Made by a program: the position numbers and the translations under genes. The notes beneath the pieces were generated by a model, which ran no database searches, was not told the DNA's origin, and was given only the letters and a program-made list of their open reading frames with translations. From Tenacibaculum jejuense (GTDB lineage: Bacteria > Bacteroidota > Bacteroidia > Flavobacteriales > Flavobacteriaceae): DNA of 64,000 nucleotides. Location: NCBI RefSeq assembly GCF_900198195.1, contig NZ_LT899436.1, forward strand, positions 1,951,001-2,015,000, in the 5' to 3' direction. Positions 54,051-63,673 of this stretch are shown here, one piece after another. Position 1 is the stretch's first letter. Each line of letters begins with the position of its first letter.

Positions 54051-56332
54051 TAATTAATGATTATTTCATCAATAAAAGTCCAAGCTTTATATCCAGCACC
54101 TTGTTTTCCTTCTGGTATTATTCCGTAATTAGGAATATCGATATAAACTTTAGAAGCTTTTATGTTATTAAACTTCACATGTACGTTACAAAGGAGAGAA
54201 TCGCGATTTTGTATTGAAATAAAATCGTGTTTTTTCACTTGTTCAGTACCAACGAAATCAAATTTGATCTTCTTTGGGGCATAAATCCACTGTCCATTCC
54301 CATTATGGAAGCGTATTTTTATTGAATTAATAGGAGTAAGGGTATCTAAATCTATTGAGACATTAACATCTTTTCCAAAAAAACCTAACCATTCTTTGTC
54401 ACCATATCGTTTATTACTGCCAGAAACTCCATTAATTAAAGCTTTAGATCCACCAGCATTATACGATGGATTCGGTTCTGTATTTAATGTTATTTTTTTC
54501 CCTACAGCTTTATGCAAATTAATTTTTGTTGAAAAAAGCGGACTTATTTTGTTTCCATTTTTATCAAAAACCAATGCTTTAAGATGAGTTGTTTTTTTGA
54601 TATCTATTGGATTTTTGTATAAGCTTGATTGTTTGTAAATAGGTACAGAACCATCAATTGTATACAAGATTTCTTCATTGTTAGCAGTAGAAAGTCGGTA
54701 TGTTAACTTCCCGTTTCTGTCTATCAAATTGCCATTAATTTCATATATATGATTTGCATAATTAACACCTATATGGTTAAATCTTTGCTGAAAATATCTT
54801 AATCTCGATGTAAAATTAACATATTTTTTTTGATTTTCACTAGACCAAAGTACTTCAGATAAAGCTACAGCTCTTGGAAAGACCATATATTCTACTTTTT
54901 CAGGGGTTTTCATATACTCCGTCCAAACATTTCCTTGTGCACCTAAAACATATTTTTCTTCTTCTTTTGTTAAATCTTCAGGAATTGGGTTAAAATGATA
55001 AACTTTTTCTAATGGTAAGTAGCCTCCAATTGCCAAAGGTTCATTTTCATTCTCTGATTGATAATAATCAAAATAACAATGAGAAGTTGGAGTGAGTATA
55101 ACATTATGTTTTTTTTTAGCTGCTTTTACAGCACCTTCAACTCCTCTCCAAGACATAACAGTTGCATTTGGTGCTAAGCCACCTTCGAGTATTTCATCCC
55201 AGCCAATAATTTGTTTTCCTTTACTGTTGATATATTTTTCCATTCGAGTGATAAAGTAACTTTGTAAGCCATGTTCATCTTTCAAATTTTTTTCTTTGAT
55301 GAATTGCTGACAAAATTCTGAAGTTTTCCATTTTGTTTTTGGAGCTTCATCGCCACCGATATGAATATATTTTCCAGGAAATAAATCAACAACTTCGTCT
55401 ACAACATCTTCTAAAAATTTAAATGTAGTTTCTGTAGGGCAATATACTTCATCAAAAACTCCCCAAGTTGTAGCAACTTTTACAGGAGTATCTGTACAAC
55501 CTAATTCCGGATAAGCCGCGATGGCAGCTTGTGAATGTCCTGGCATTTCAATTTCAGGAATAATAGTGACAAAACGTTCACTAGCATAAGCAACAATATC
55601 TTTAATTTCTTTTTGAGTGTAATAACCACCATATTTTTTACCATCAAATTTTTGTGGTTGATCGTTATAGTGTCCAATTAAAGTTTCATCTCTATAAGCA
55701 GCAATTTCTTGTAACTTAGGATATTTTTTTATTTCAATTCTCCAACCTTGATCTTCAGTTAAGTGCCAATGAAATGTATTGTACTTCAATGAAGCGATTA
55801 AATCGATATACTTTTTTATAAAAGCTACAGAAAAATAATGTCTAGCTACGTCTAAATGCATTCCTCTATATTGAAATCGAGGTTTATCTTTTATTTTTAT
55901 ACACTGAATAGGAATTTCTTCCCCATTATTTACCACAGGTATTAGCTGTAATAAAGTTTGAACAGCATAAAAAGCTCCTTTACTTGTTTTAGATCCAATT
56001 ATTATTGAGTTTTCATTTATATCAAGAGAATAACCTTCATTATCTGTTATGTTAGTATCGGTAACAAATTTTATTTCATTTTGAGCAGTAGTAGTATTAC
56101 TATGTAATTGCAATTGATCATCAAGATAAGATCTTAAGTAGCGAATGACACTATGAAATCGGGTTTCACCACTAACATTTGTGTCTTTTGTAAGATTAAA
56201 AGTACCTTCTTTTAGTTCTTGTTCTAAAGGTATTGGGATAATATTAGGAGGAATAGGAGTTTTCTTTGAGTTTTCTTGTTTACAGTTAAAAAGACAAAAA
56301 CATAGGATTCCCAAAAACAGATACGATTTCAT
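54050..56332 (-). CDS. GH20 beta-N-acetylhexosaminidase, lipoprotein
   Basis: Removes terminal GlcNAc or GalNAc from glycans. The 760 residues begin with a lipoprotein signal (LFLGILCFCLFNC, C17), then the GH20b alpha/beta domain, the GH20 barrel with HLTEDQGWRIEIKKYP and the catalytic pair D328-E329 in HIGGDEAPKTKW, and W residues at VWTEYMKTP. The C-terminal part adds a chitobiase-like FN3 piece and a beta-sandwich of F5/8-type (GFFGKDVNVSIDLDTLTPIN). It heads the GH20-cutC operon, divergent from GH92 by 39 bp. Confidence 0.94.
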   Translation of the reverse strand: MKSYLFLGILCFCLFNCKQENSKKTPIPPNIIPIPLEQELKEGTFNLTKDTNVSGETRFHSVIRYLRSYLDDQLQLHSNTTTAQNEIKFVTDTNITDNEGYSLDINENSIIIGSKTSKGAFYAVQTLLQLIPVVNNGEEIPIQCIKIKDKPRFQYRGMHLDVARHYFSVAFIKKYIDLIASLKYNTFHWHLTEDQGWRIEIKKYPKLQEIAAYRDETLIGHYNDQPQKFDGKKYGGYYTQKEIKDIVAYASERFVTIIPEIEMPGHSQAAIAAYPELGCTDTPVKVATTWGVFDEVYCPTETTFKFLEDVVDEVVDLFPGKYIHIGGDEAPKTKWKTSEFCQQFIKEKNLKDEHGLQSYFITRMEKYINSKGKQIIGWDEILEGGLAPNATVMSWRGVEGAVKAAKKKHNVILTPTSHCYFDYYQSENENEPLAIGGYLPLEKVYHFNPIPEDLTKEEEKYVLGAQGNVWTEYMKTPEKVEYMVFPRAVALSEVLWSSENQKKYVNFTSRLRYFQQRFNHIGVNYANHIYEINGNLIDRNGKLTYRLSTANNEEILYTIDGSVPIYKQSSLYKNPIDIKKTTHLKALVFDKNGNKISPLFSTKINLHKAVGKKITLNTEPNPSYNAGGSKALINGVSGSNKRYGDKEWLGFFGKDVNVSIDLDTLTPINSIKIRFHNGNGQWIYAPKKIKFDFVGTEQVKKHDFISIQNRDSLLCNVHVKFNNIKASKVYIDIPNYGIIPEGKQGAGYKAWTFIDEIIIN

Positions 56333-56371
56333 TTTATTATCTTAGAATTTTCAAAATAACAACAAAACCAA

Positions 56372-59293
56372 ATGAATTTTAGTAAACTGCTATTTATACT
56401 AGTTATTTTTTCAATTATTAGTTGTAAAAAGCGAGAAATTTCTCATGCACAAGATACAAAATCGTTATTAACTTATGTTAATCCTTTTATAGGAACTGGT
56501 GGTCATGGACATACATATCCAGGAGCAACAACGCCTTTCGGAATGATGCAATTAAGTCCAGATACACGCTTAGATGGTTGGGATGGTTGCTCTGGTTATC
56601 ATTATTCTGATGAATATATTTACGGATTTTCGCACACACATTTAAGCGGAACTGGTGTTTCTGATTATGGCGATATTTTATTGATGCCAACAAATAAAGT
56701 AACTTTTAATAATGGAGCAGATGGTGAAGAAGGTTATCGTTCTAAATTTTCACATGATAAAGAAAAAGCAGAACCAGGATTTTACAAAGTACATTTAGAT
56801 GATACTGATATTGATGTTGAACTTACTGTTGCTAAACGTAGTGGAATGCATAAGTATCAGTTTCCTTCTGCTGAAAACCAAGTGATCGTTTTAGATTTAG
56901 AACATAGAGATCAGTTATTAAATGCTTCTTTAGAAATAGTTTCGAATACTGAATTTAAAGGTAGTAGAAGTTCAAAAGCTTGGGCTACAAATCAAAAATT
57001 ATTTTATTCAATTCAGCTTTCACATCCTATCGATACTAGTTTTGAACATTATGCTCAAAAAAATGCTGAACGTTATGCTTTTAAACTTGTTAACCCAAAT
57101 AATGAACCGGTTTATGTTAAAATAGGAATTTCAGCGGTAGATATTGAGGGAGCGAAAAAGAATTTAGCACAAGAAATAGGAAATAAAACTTTTTCAACAG
57201 TTAAAAAAGAAGCTCAAAAAACTTGGGAAAAGCAATTAAGAAAAATAGTTGTTGAAAGTGATAACGAAGATTATAAAGTCAATTTCTATACATCTATGTA
57301 TCACACAATGATTGCTCCGAATTTATATCAAGATGTTGACGGTCGTTACAGAGGAATGGATTTAAAAATTCATGAAACGAAAGATTTTGATTATTACACA
57401 GTTTTCTCTCTTTGGGATACCTATCGAGCAACGCATCCACTATATACAATTATTGAGCAAGATAGAACGAATGATTTCATTAATACATTTTTAGCAAAAT
57501 ATGACGAAGGAGGTATTATGCCAATTTGGGATTTATCTGCTAATTATACAGGTTGTATGATTGGTTATCATGCCGTTCCAGTAATTGCAGATGCATATTT
57601 AAAAGGAATTAAAGATTACGACGCAGAAAAAGCTTTGCTAGCAATGAAACATTCTGCGACAAGAGATAAGTTAGGATTAAAGTCTTATAAATCTTTAGGA
57701 TATATTCCTGTGGAAGAAGAAAGTGAATCGGTTTCTAAAACATTAGAATATGCTTACGACGATTGGACAATCGCTCAGATGGCTAAACAAATGGGAAAAG
57801 AAGAAGATTATAAAGAATATATTCAACGCGCACAGTATTACAAGAATATTTTCGATCCGAAAACACAATTTATGAGAGGTCGATTCAGAAATACTTGGTT
57901 TGCACCTTTCGATCCGTATGAAGTAAACTTTAATTATACAGAAGCGAATGCTTGGCAATACAGTAATTATGTTCCTCAAGATGTTTCAGGATATATAAAA
58001 TTATTAGGTGGAGTTTCTGTTTTAGAAAAGAATTTAGATACACTTTTTGCTGCTGAATCAAATACTTCAGGGCGTCATCAAAAAGATATTACCGGATTAA
58101 TTGGTCAGTATGCACATGGAAATGAGCCAAGTCATCATATGGCATATTTGTATAATTATGTAGGGAAACCAAGTAAAACGCAAGAGAAGATATATCAAAT
58201 TTTAACAGAGCAATACACAAATGCTCCAGATGGTATTTCTGGAAATGAAGATTGCGGACAAATGAGCGCTTGGTATATTTTTAGTTCGTTAGGATTTTAT
58301 CCTGTTACGCCAGGTTCTAACGAATATATTATTGGTACACCATTACTTAAAAAAGCTACAATCCATTTAGAAAACGGTAAAACATTTACAGTAGTTGCTG
58401 AAGGAATTAATGCAGAAAATAAATACATTAAAAACGCGAGATTAAATGGTAAAACTTTAGATCGAACTTTTATATCACATGAGGAAATTGTAAACGGAGG
58501 TTCTTTAGAATTTGAAATGACAAATTCACCAAGTAATTGGGGAACACAAGAAAATACTTTACCAAAGAGTAGTATAGAAGATCATTTAATTGTTCCTGCT
58601 CCATTCATAGAGAAAGGAGAAGTAGCTTTTAAAGGAAATACCCAAGTTGTATTAGCGAATGCTGACACAAATGCTGAAGTATATTTCAAATTAAATGATG
58701 GAGAATTTAAAAAATACGAGCAACCGATTCAACTTTCAGAAAAGACAAAGTTATCAGCTTATTCAAAAATAGGAGAGACTAAAAGTGCAGTTATTAAAAC
58801 AAACTTTGTGAAAATTGATCCGAATATTAAAATTTCTTTAGAAACAGCATATGCAAATCAATATAATGCTGGAGGTGATCATGCACTAATCGATGGAATA
58901 AAAGGAGCCAGAGATTTTAGAACTGGAACTTGGCAAGGATATTCTAATGTAGATGTAGTTGCAACTGTCGATTTAGGAAAAGAAAAGTGGGTTGAAAGTA
59001 TCAGTACAAATTATTTAGAAGATCAACGTAGTTGGATATTCTTACCAACATCAGTTTCATATTATACTTCTGTAGATGGAAAAACGTACAAGCAAGTAGC
59101 TGATTTAAAAATTGATTCAGCTAAACCTAAAGAAAATACTAATATAAAAGAAGTAACAATGCATTTGAAAGGAAGTAATGTGAGGTATGTAAAAGTTGTT
59201 GCTAAAAAACTGGGTGATTTACCAGAATGGCATTTAGGATACAAGCATAATGGTAAGTCTTGGATATTTATTGACGAAATAATGATAAAATAA
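56372..59293 (+). CDS. GH92 alpha-mannosidase, lipoprotein
   Basis: Exo-alpha-mannosidase, an inverting, calcium-dependent enzyme that trims mannose from N-glycans. The 973 residues have a lipoprotein signal (FILVIFSIISC, C18), the N-terminal domain with NPFIGTGGHGHTYPGATTPFGM, and the catalytic (alpha/alpha)6 domain with the acid region GNEPSHHMAYLY (E585) and GNEDCGQMSAWYIFSSLGF (E626, D627). The C-terminal third adds a beta-sandwich with chitobiase/F5/8-like features (VDLGKEKWVESISTNYL). It leads GH92-asparaginase-MFS. The linkage (1,2, 1,3 or 1,6) cannot be told. Confidence 0.95.
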   Translation: MNFSKLLFILVIFSIISCKKREISHAQDTKSLLTYVNPFIGTGGHGHTYPGATTPFGMMQLSPDTRLDGWDGCSGYHYSDEYIYGFSHTHLSGTGVSDYGDILLMPTNKVTFNNGADGEEGYRSKFSHDKEKAEPGFYKVHLDDTDIDVELTVAKRSGMHKYQFPSAENQVIVLDLEHRDQLLNASLEIVSNTEFKGSRSSKAWATNQKLFYSIQLSHPIDTSFEHYAQKNAERYAFKLVNPNNEPVYVKIGISAVDIEGAKKNLAQEIGNKTFSTVKKEAQKTWEKQLRKIVVESDNEDYKVNFYTSMYHTMIAPNLYQDVDGRYRGMDLKIHETKDFDYYTVFSLWDTYRATHPLYTIIEQDRTNDFINTFLAKYDEGGIMPIWDLSANYTGCMIGYHAVPVIADAYLKGIKDYDAEKALLAMKHSATRDKLGLKSYKSLGYIPVEEESESVSKTLEYAYDDWTIAQMAKQMGKEEDYKEYIQRAQYYKNIFDPKTQFMRGRFRNTWFAPFDPYEVNFNYTEANAWQYSNYVPQDVSGYIKLLGGVSVLEKNLDTLFAAESNTSGRHQKDITGLIGQYAHGNEPSHHMAYLYNYVGKPSKTQEKIYQILTEQYTNAPDGISGNEDCGQMSAWYIFSSLGFYPVTPGSNEYIIGTPLLKKATIHLENGKTFTVVAEGINAENKYIKNARLNGKTLDRTFISHEEIVNGGSLEFEMTNSPSNWGTQENTLPKSSIEDHLIVPAPFIEKGEVAFKGNTQVVLANADTNAEVYFKLNDGEFKKYEQPIQLSEKTKLSAYSKIGETKSAVIKTNFVKIDPNIKISLETAYANQYNAGGDHALIDGIKGARDFRTGTWQGYSNVDVVATVDLGKEKWVESISTNYLEDQRSWIFLPTSVSYYTSVDGKTYKQVADLKIDSAKPKENTNIKEVTMHLKGSNVRYVKVVAKKLGDLPEWHLGYKHNGKSWIFIDEIMIK

Positions 59294-59312
59294 TAGAACT
59301 AAAGGAAGAAAA

Positions 59313-60308
59313 ATGATAAATAAAGCAACGTTATTTAGTGTAGGTTTGTTAGCTACTGTCTTAATCACAGGTTGTAAAACAGAAAAGAAACCTGAAGAAC
59401 CAGTAAAAGTTCAAACAGTTACCACTGTAAATAAACCTTTAGTAATAGCTACTTGGAATACACCAGATGCTGTAAACGCAGCAGCCAAAGTTTTACAAAA
59501 CGGAGGAACAGCTTTAGACGCAGTTGAACAAGGATGTAGAGTAGAAGAAGCAAATCCTAAAAATCAAACTGTAGGAATTGGAGGATTACCAGACCGAGAT
59601 GGTTTTGTGACTTTAGATGCTTGTATTATGAATGAAAAAGGTGATTACGGAGCTGTAGTTGGTGTAGAAAATATTAAGCATGTAATTTCTGTAGCTAGAA
59701 AGGTTATGGAAGATACACCTCACGTATTATTATCAGGTAAAGGAGCTGAGCAATTTGCGGTTTCAAAAGGATTTAAAAAAGAGGATCTTTTAACTGAGGA
59801 ATCAAAAAAAGCTTGGGAAGAATGGAAAGTGAAATCAGAATACAAACCGATAATTAATATTGAAAATCACGATACCATTGGAATGTTAGCAATGGATGCT
59901 GATGGAAATCTTTCAGGAGCATGTACAACAAGTGGTTTAGCGTATAAGCTAAGAGGTAGAATAGGGGATTCACCAATTATTGGATCTGGATTATTTATCG
60001 ATAATGAAGTTGGCGGAGCTGTAGCTACAGGTTTAGGTGAAGAAGTTTTAAAAACAGTAGGAAGTTTTTTAATTGTAGAATTAATGCGACAAGGAATGTC
60101 ACCACAACAAGCTTGTGAAGAAGCGATTAAAAGAATTGTAACAAAGCCCAATAGCGATTTTAAAAACTTTCAAGTTTGTTATATCGCAATGAATAAGAAA
60201 GGAGAAATAGGAAGTTATGCTATTCACGAATGGTTTAGTTATAGCAAATTTGATAATAAAGGATACAAAAACATTAAATCAGATTTTTATTTAAAAGACA
60301 AATCATAA
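59313..60308 (+). CDS. Glycosylasparaginase (N4-(beta-N-acetylglucosaminyl)-L-asparaginase), lipoprotein
   Basis: N-terminal nucleophile hydrolase that frees GlcNAc from asparagine, the last step in dismantling an N-glycan. The 331 residues have a lipoprotein signal (LFSVGLLATVLITGC, C21), then ATWNTPDAVNAAAKVLQNGG and the self-cleavage site ENHDTIGMLAMDADGNLSGA with the new N-terminal nucleophile T188; GRIGDSPIIGSGLFIDNEVG is the substrate-binding stretch. Location beside GH92 and GH20 supports the glycosylasparaginase call over a plain asparaginase. 19 bp after GH92. Confidence 0.94.
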   Translation: MINKATLFSVGLLATVLITGCKTEKKPEEPVKVQTVTTVNKPLVIATWNTPDAVNAAAKVLQNGGTALDAVEQGCRVEEANPKNQTVGIGGLPDRDGFVTLDACIMNEKGDYGAVVGVENIKHVISVARKVMEDTPHVLLSGKGAEQFAVSKGFKKEDLLTEESKKAWEEWKVKSEYKPIINIENHDTIGMLAMDADGNLSGACTTSGLAYKLRGRIGDSPIIGSGLFIDNEVGGAVATGLGEEVLKTVGSFLIVELMRQGMSPQQACEEAIKRIVTKPNSDFKNFQVCYIAMNKKGEIGSYAIHEWFSYSKFDNKGYKNIKSDFYLKDKS

Positions 60309-60311
60309 TTT

Positions 60312-61628
60312 ATGACAACAACCAATAAATCTTACAAAACAGCTTTTATATTTTTAACCACTTTATTCTTTTTATGGGGATTTATCACAGTATTGGTAGA
60401 TTCTTTAGTTCCTCGTTTAAAGGATGTTTTCGAAATGTCTTATGCGAAAACAGTATTGGTTCAATTTGCTTTTTTTACAGCTTTTTTTGTAGTTTCTGTT
60501 CCGGCAGGAAAACTATTAAGTAAAATAGGTTACAAAAAAGGAATTGTTTTAGGGTTAACAATAATGGCTTTAGGTTGTTTGTTATTTTATCCAGCTTCTT
60601 CGTATAGAAGTTTCTTTGTGTTTTTAACAGGATATTTCACATTAGCTGGTGGAATTACAGTTTTACAAGTAGCAGCAAACCCTTATGTAGCTCTATTAGG
60701 AAGTGAAAACGGAGCATCAAGTAGATTAAACTTATCACAGGCATTTAATTCTTTAGGAACTACTATAGCGCCAATTGTGGGAGCTTTATTCTTATTGAGT
60801 GATACTGTAAAAACATCAGAAGAAATTGAGCAATTATCAGAAGTTGCAAAAACGGAATACTATGCTGCAGAAGCAGCTACAGTACAAACCCCATTTTTAT
60901 TTATTGCAGGTTTTATAGGAGTTTTAGCTCTAGTATTTTCATTTATAAAGTTACCAAAAGTAATGGAAGAAAGTCCGAAAGGAGGCTATTTATCATTACT
61001 GAATAATAAAGTAATGTTACTTGGAGCGTTAGGAATCTTTGTTTATGTAGGAGCAGAAGTTTCTATTGGAAGTTTTTTAGTGAATTATTTCCAAGATATG
61101 AATTTAGCAACTATCATTTCTCAAAATGAAACGATGATGAATATTGCAAATACCATTGCTAGTGTTTTTAATAAAACATTTTCAAATTCCGATCCAAAAT
61201 CTTTATTAGGAATCTTTGTGATTTTCTATTGGGGTGGAGCAATGATTGGGCGTTTTATAGGAGCGTATTTGACAAAAATTATTTCTCCAGGTAAAGTATT
61301 AGCGATTTTTGCAATTTTAGCCGTAGCTATGATTGTAATATCAATTACAACTACCGGATTAATTTCTATGTGGTCAATTTTAGCTGTAGGATTATTTAAT
61401 TCTATTATGTTCCCAACTATTTTCACTTTAAGTTTAGAAGGATTAGGAGATTTAAAAGCTCAAGCTTCAGGATTATTATGTATGGCAATTGTTGGTGGAG
61501 CTATTGTTCCTTTTATGTTTGGAGGATTAATTGATTATTTCGGATTTAAAATTGCATTTATACTTACATTAATTTGTTATGCTTACATCTGGTATTTCGG
61601 AAGAACAAAATCATTAGTTAAAAGCTAA
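60312..61628 (+). CDS. Sugar MFS transporter (FucP/NagP-like)
   Basis: Inner-membrane importer of 438 residues with 12 helices in the FucP/glucose-galactose branch of the major facilitator superfamily: FFLWGFITVLVDSLVPRLKD at the first helix, QVAANPYVALLG and AQASGLLCMAIVGGAIVPF. It starts three bases after the asparaginase, so it is coupled to it. Because the operon frees mannose and GlcNAc, one of these is the likely substrate. A terminator follows. Confidence 0.93.
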   Translation: MTTTNKSYKTAFIFLTTLFFLWGFITVLVDSLVPRLKDVFEMSYAKTVLVQFAFFTAFFVVSVPAGKLLSKIGYKKGIVLGLTIMALGCLLFYPASSYRSFFVFLTGYFTLAGGITVLQVAANPYVALLGSENGASSRLNLSQAFNSLGTTIAPIVGALFLLSDTVKTSEEIEQLSEVAKTEYYAAEAATVQTPFLFIAGFIGVLALVFSFIKLPKVMEESPKGGYLSLLNNKVMLLGALGIFVYVGAEVSIGSFLVNYFQDMNLATIISQNETMMNIANTIASVFNKTFSNSDPKSLLGIFVIFYWGGAMIGRFIGAYLTKIISPGKVLAIFAILAVAMIVISITTTGLISMWSILAVGLFNSIMFPTIFTLSLEGLGDLKAQASGLLCMAIVGGAIVPFMFGGLIDYFGFKIAFILTLICYAYIWYFGRTKSLVKS

Positions 61629-61654
61629 TGCTTATTTATATACGTAAATTTGAG

Positions 61655-61684
61655 AGACCCACTTTTTGGTGGGTCTTTTTTTTT
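61655..61684 (+). terminator. Intrinsic terminator of the N-glycan operon
   Basis: Stem AGACCCAC / GTGGGTCT around a six-base T-rich loop, followed by nine T, 27 bp after the transporter stop. Confidence 0.9.
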
Positions 61685-61746
61685 GAATTTAAGAACAATA
61701 AAAGTAAGCGTATGTTAAGATTTTTAATTAATTCATTAAAAAAAAT

Positions 61747-61754
61747 TAACTTTG
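61747..61754 (+). promoter_or_regulatory. Candidate -7 box for the histidine kinase operon
   Basis: TAACTTTG, a full TAnnTTTG match, 21 bp before the ATG at 61775. No well-spaced TTG is visible. Confidence 0.45.
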
Positions 61755-61774
61755 ATTAAGATAATAATGATAGA

Positions 61775-63673
61775 ATGAAAAAAACGGGGGCTTTTTTCTT
61801 ATTTATTTTAATTTGCATAAGTTGTAGTTATAATAAAGATTTAGATACTACAGAAAGTAAATTACAGGCTATTAAATCGCTTCAAAAAAAGTCGAGAAAA
61901 GCTAAGAAAGATTCTATTCTTTACTACATTGATAAAGCTGATAAAATCTTCAATAAAAACCCAAAAATTAATGATTCTTTGCTATTAGAGAACTTATTTT
62001 TAAAAGGGAATTATTATAAGAAACAGAATAATCTTGATTCAGCTAGACATTACTTTCATAAAACAATTTCTTTAGTAAAAAAGCCTAATTCAAGTTCTAG
62101 AACAATTTTCTTTTTTAGAAGTGCTTGGGAAATGGAAAATCTCAAAGGTAATATTACAAACGCAATAAGTATAGCTCGAAATTTTATAGAAATATCAGAT
62201 AAAGAGAAGTTTAAAAAAGATCTTATTTACGCGTATAATTACTTAGCAAGAAAAAATTTAATATTCGGTAAATATCAAGAAGCATTACAGTTCAACAATA
62301 AAATTTTAAAAATAGCAGATGAGATAAATAATGTTGATATGTATGTAATTACTGCTATCGCTAAATCTAGAATTTTATCCTATTATTTAAAAGAAAAAGA
62401 AAAAGCAGTAACATTATTAGATAGTTTATCTAAAATAGATTGTAGTATCGATTCAAAACGTCAGATTTACAGAAGATATGGAGTTTTAAATTTTTATAAT
62501 AATGATTTTACTAAAGCAATTTCTTATTACAAAAAAGTTATACAGCTTACCAAAGAACAAGGTGTTTTAAGTAAAAGTTTTGAACGAAAAATAGACTTCA
62601 ACAATAATTTGATAGAAGCTTATAATAATATTTCAGAAGCATTTTTAAAGATTAAAAAGAATGATATAGCTACTAAATATCTAGATTCTGTAAAACCTTT
62701 ACTAGATGTAAATACTAAGAAAGTACATATTATTTCTTACATGAAATATCGTTTTTTAATTCATAATAGAACATTAAAAAATGAAGACGACATTTTAAAA
62801 GAATACCTTTCATTTATTAAAGAGAGTACGAAGCAACAAGAAGAAAAAATAAATGAAAAACTCTACGCATTAGAATTAGCCAATGAAAAAGAAAAAATAG
62901 CAATTCAAGAAAAAAATAAAACGATAATTGATAATGTAAAACTAGAATCTAGAAATATTAAACTTATAGCTCTTTCAAGTGTTGCCTTACTATTATTAGT
63001 TACAGGATATTTATTTTACAGGCAAAGAAATTACGCTTATGAGCGTCAAGAAATGCAAATTCAACAACGATTATTACGATCACAAATGAATTCACATTTT
63101 TCATTTAACACCTTATCTGTTATCCAAAATCAATTCTATGGAGATCAAAATATAGCAGTGAGCTATTTAGGTAAATTTTCTAGATTACTAAGACTTTTAT
63201 TAACAAATTCACTACAAAATTATGTTTTAATAGAAGATGAATTAGATTTATTAAAGCGATACATAGAATTACAGTTATTTCGTTTTCCTGATAGTTTTGA
63301 GTTTAATATAGCATTAGAAAATTTTGAAGAAGACGATATTTTATATATTCCGCCAATGTTAATACAGCCTTTTATTGAAAATAGTATTGAACATGGTTTT
63401 TCAACAATCAATTATAAAGGATGTATTCATATTCGATTAAAATTATTAGAAAAGTATATCGAATGTGTTATAGAAGATAATGGAGCTGGTTTGCAAAAGC
63501 AAAGAGTGGAAGGTAAAGAAAAAGAGTCTGTTTCTACTGATTTAATATCAAATTTTATTTATAAAACGACGAAGCAAAAGATTATCATTTTAGATAAGAA
63601 AAAACGAAATAAAGAAGAAAATGGAGTATATGTAAAGTTTTTAATTCCCTATAAATTAACAAATAATGATTAA
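61775..63673 (+). CDS. TPR sensor histidine kinase (LytS-like HisKA family)
   Basis: A 632-residue membrane sensor. The N-terminus is a lipoprotein-like signal (GAFFLFILICISC, C17). Residues about 60-350 are TPR-like helices (periplasmic), a coiled region and membrane helix follow (about 394-415), then the cytoplasmic kinase. The H-box QRLLRSQMNSHFSFNTLSVI carries H441, the usual NPHFLFN being NSHFSFN here; IPPMLIQPFIENSIEHGF is the ATP-binding N-box and EDNGAGLQKQ the G-box. It overlaps its response regulator by eight bases. It stands after the N-glycan transporter but behind a terminator, so a link to glycan sensing is only a possibility. Confidence 0.88.
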   Translation: MKKTGAFFLFILICISCSYNKDLDTTESKLQAIKSLQKKSRKAKKDSILYYIDKADKIFNKNPKINDSLLLENLFLKGNYYKKQNNLDSARHYFHKTISLVKKPNSSSRTIFFFRSAWEMENLKGNITNAISIARNFIEISDKEKFKKDLIYAYNYLARKNLIFGKYQEALQFNNKILKIADEINNVDMYVITAIAKSRILSYYLKEKEKAVTLLDSLSKIDCSIDSKRQIYRRYGVLNFYNNDFTKAISYYKKVIQLTKEQGVLSKSFERKIDFNNNLIEAYNNISEAFLKIKKNDIATKYLDSVKPLLDVNTKKVHIISYMKYRFLIHNRTLKNEDDILKEYLSFIKESTKQQEEKINEKLYALELANEKEKIAIQEKNKTIIDNVKLESRNIKLIALSSVALLLLVTGYLFYRQRNYAYERQEMQIQQRLLRSQMNSHFSFNTLSVIQNQFYGDQNIAVSYLGKFSRLLRLLLTNSLQNYVLIEDELDLLKRYIELQLFRFPDSFEFNIALENFEEDDILYIPPMLIQPFIENSIEHGFSTINYKGCIHIRLKLLEKYIECVIEDNGAGLQKQRVEGKEKESVSTDLISNFIYKTTKQKIIILDKKKRNKEENGVYVKFLIPYKLTNND

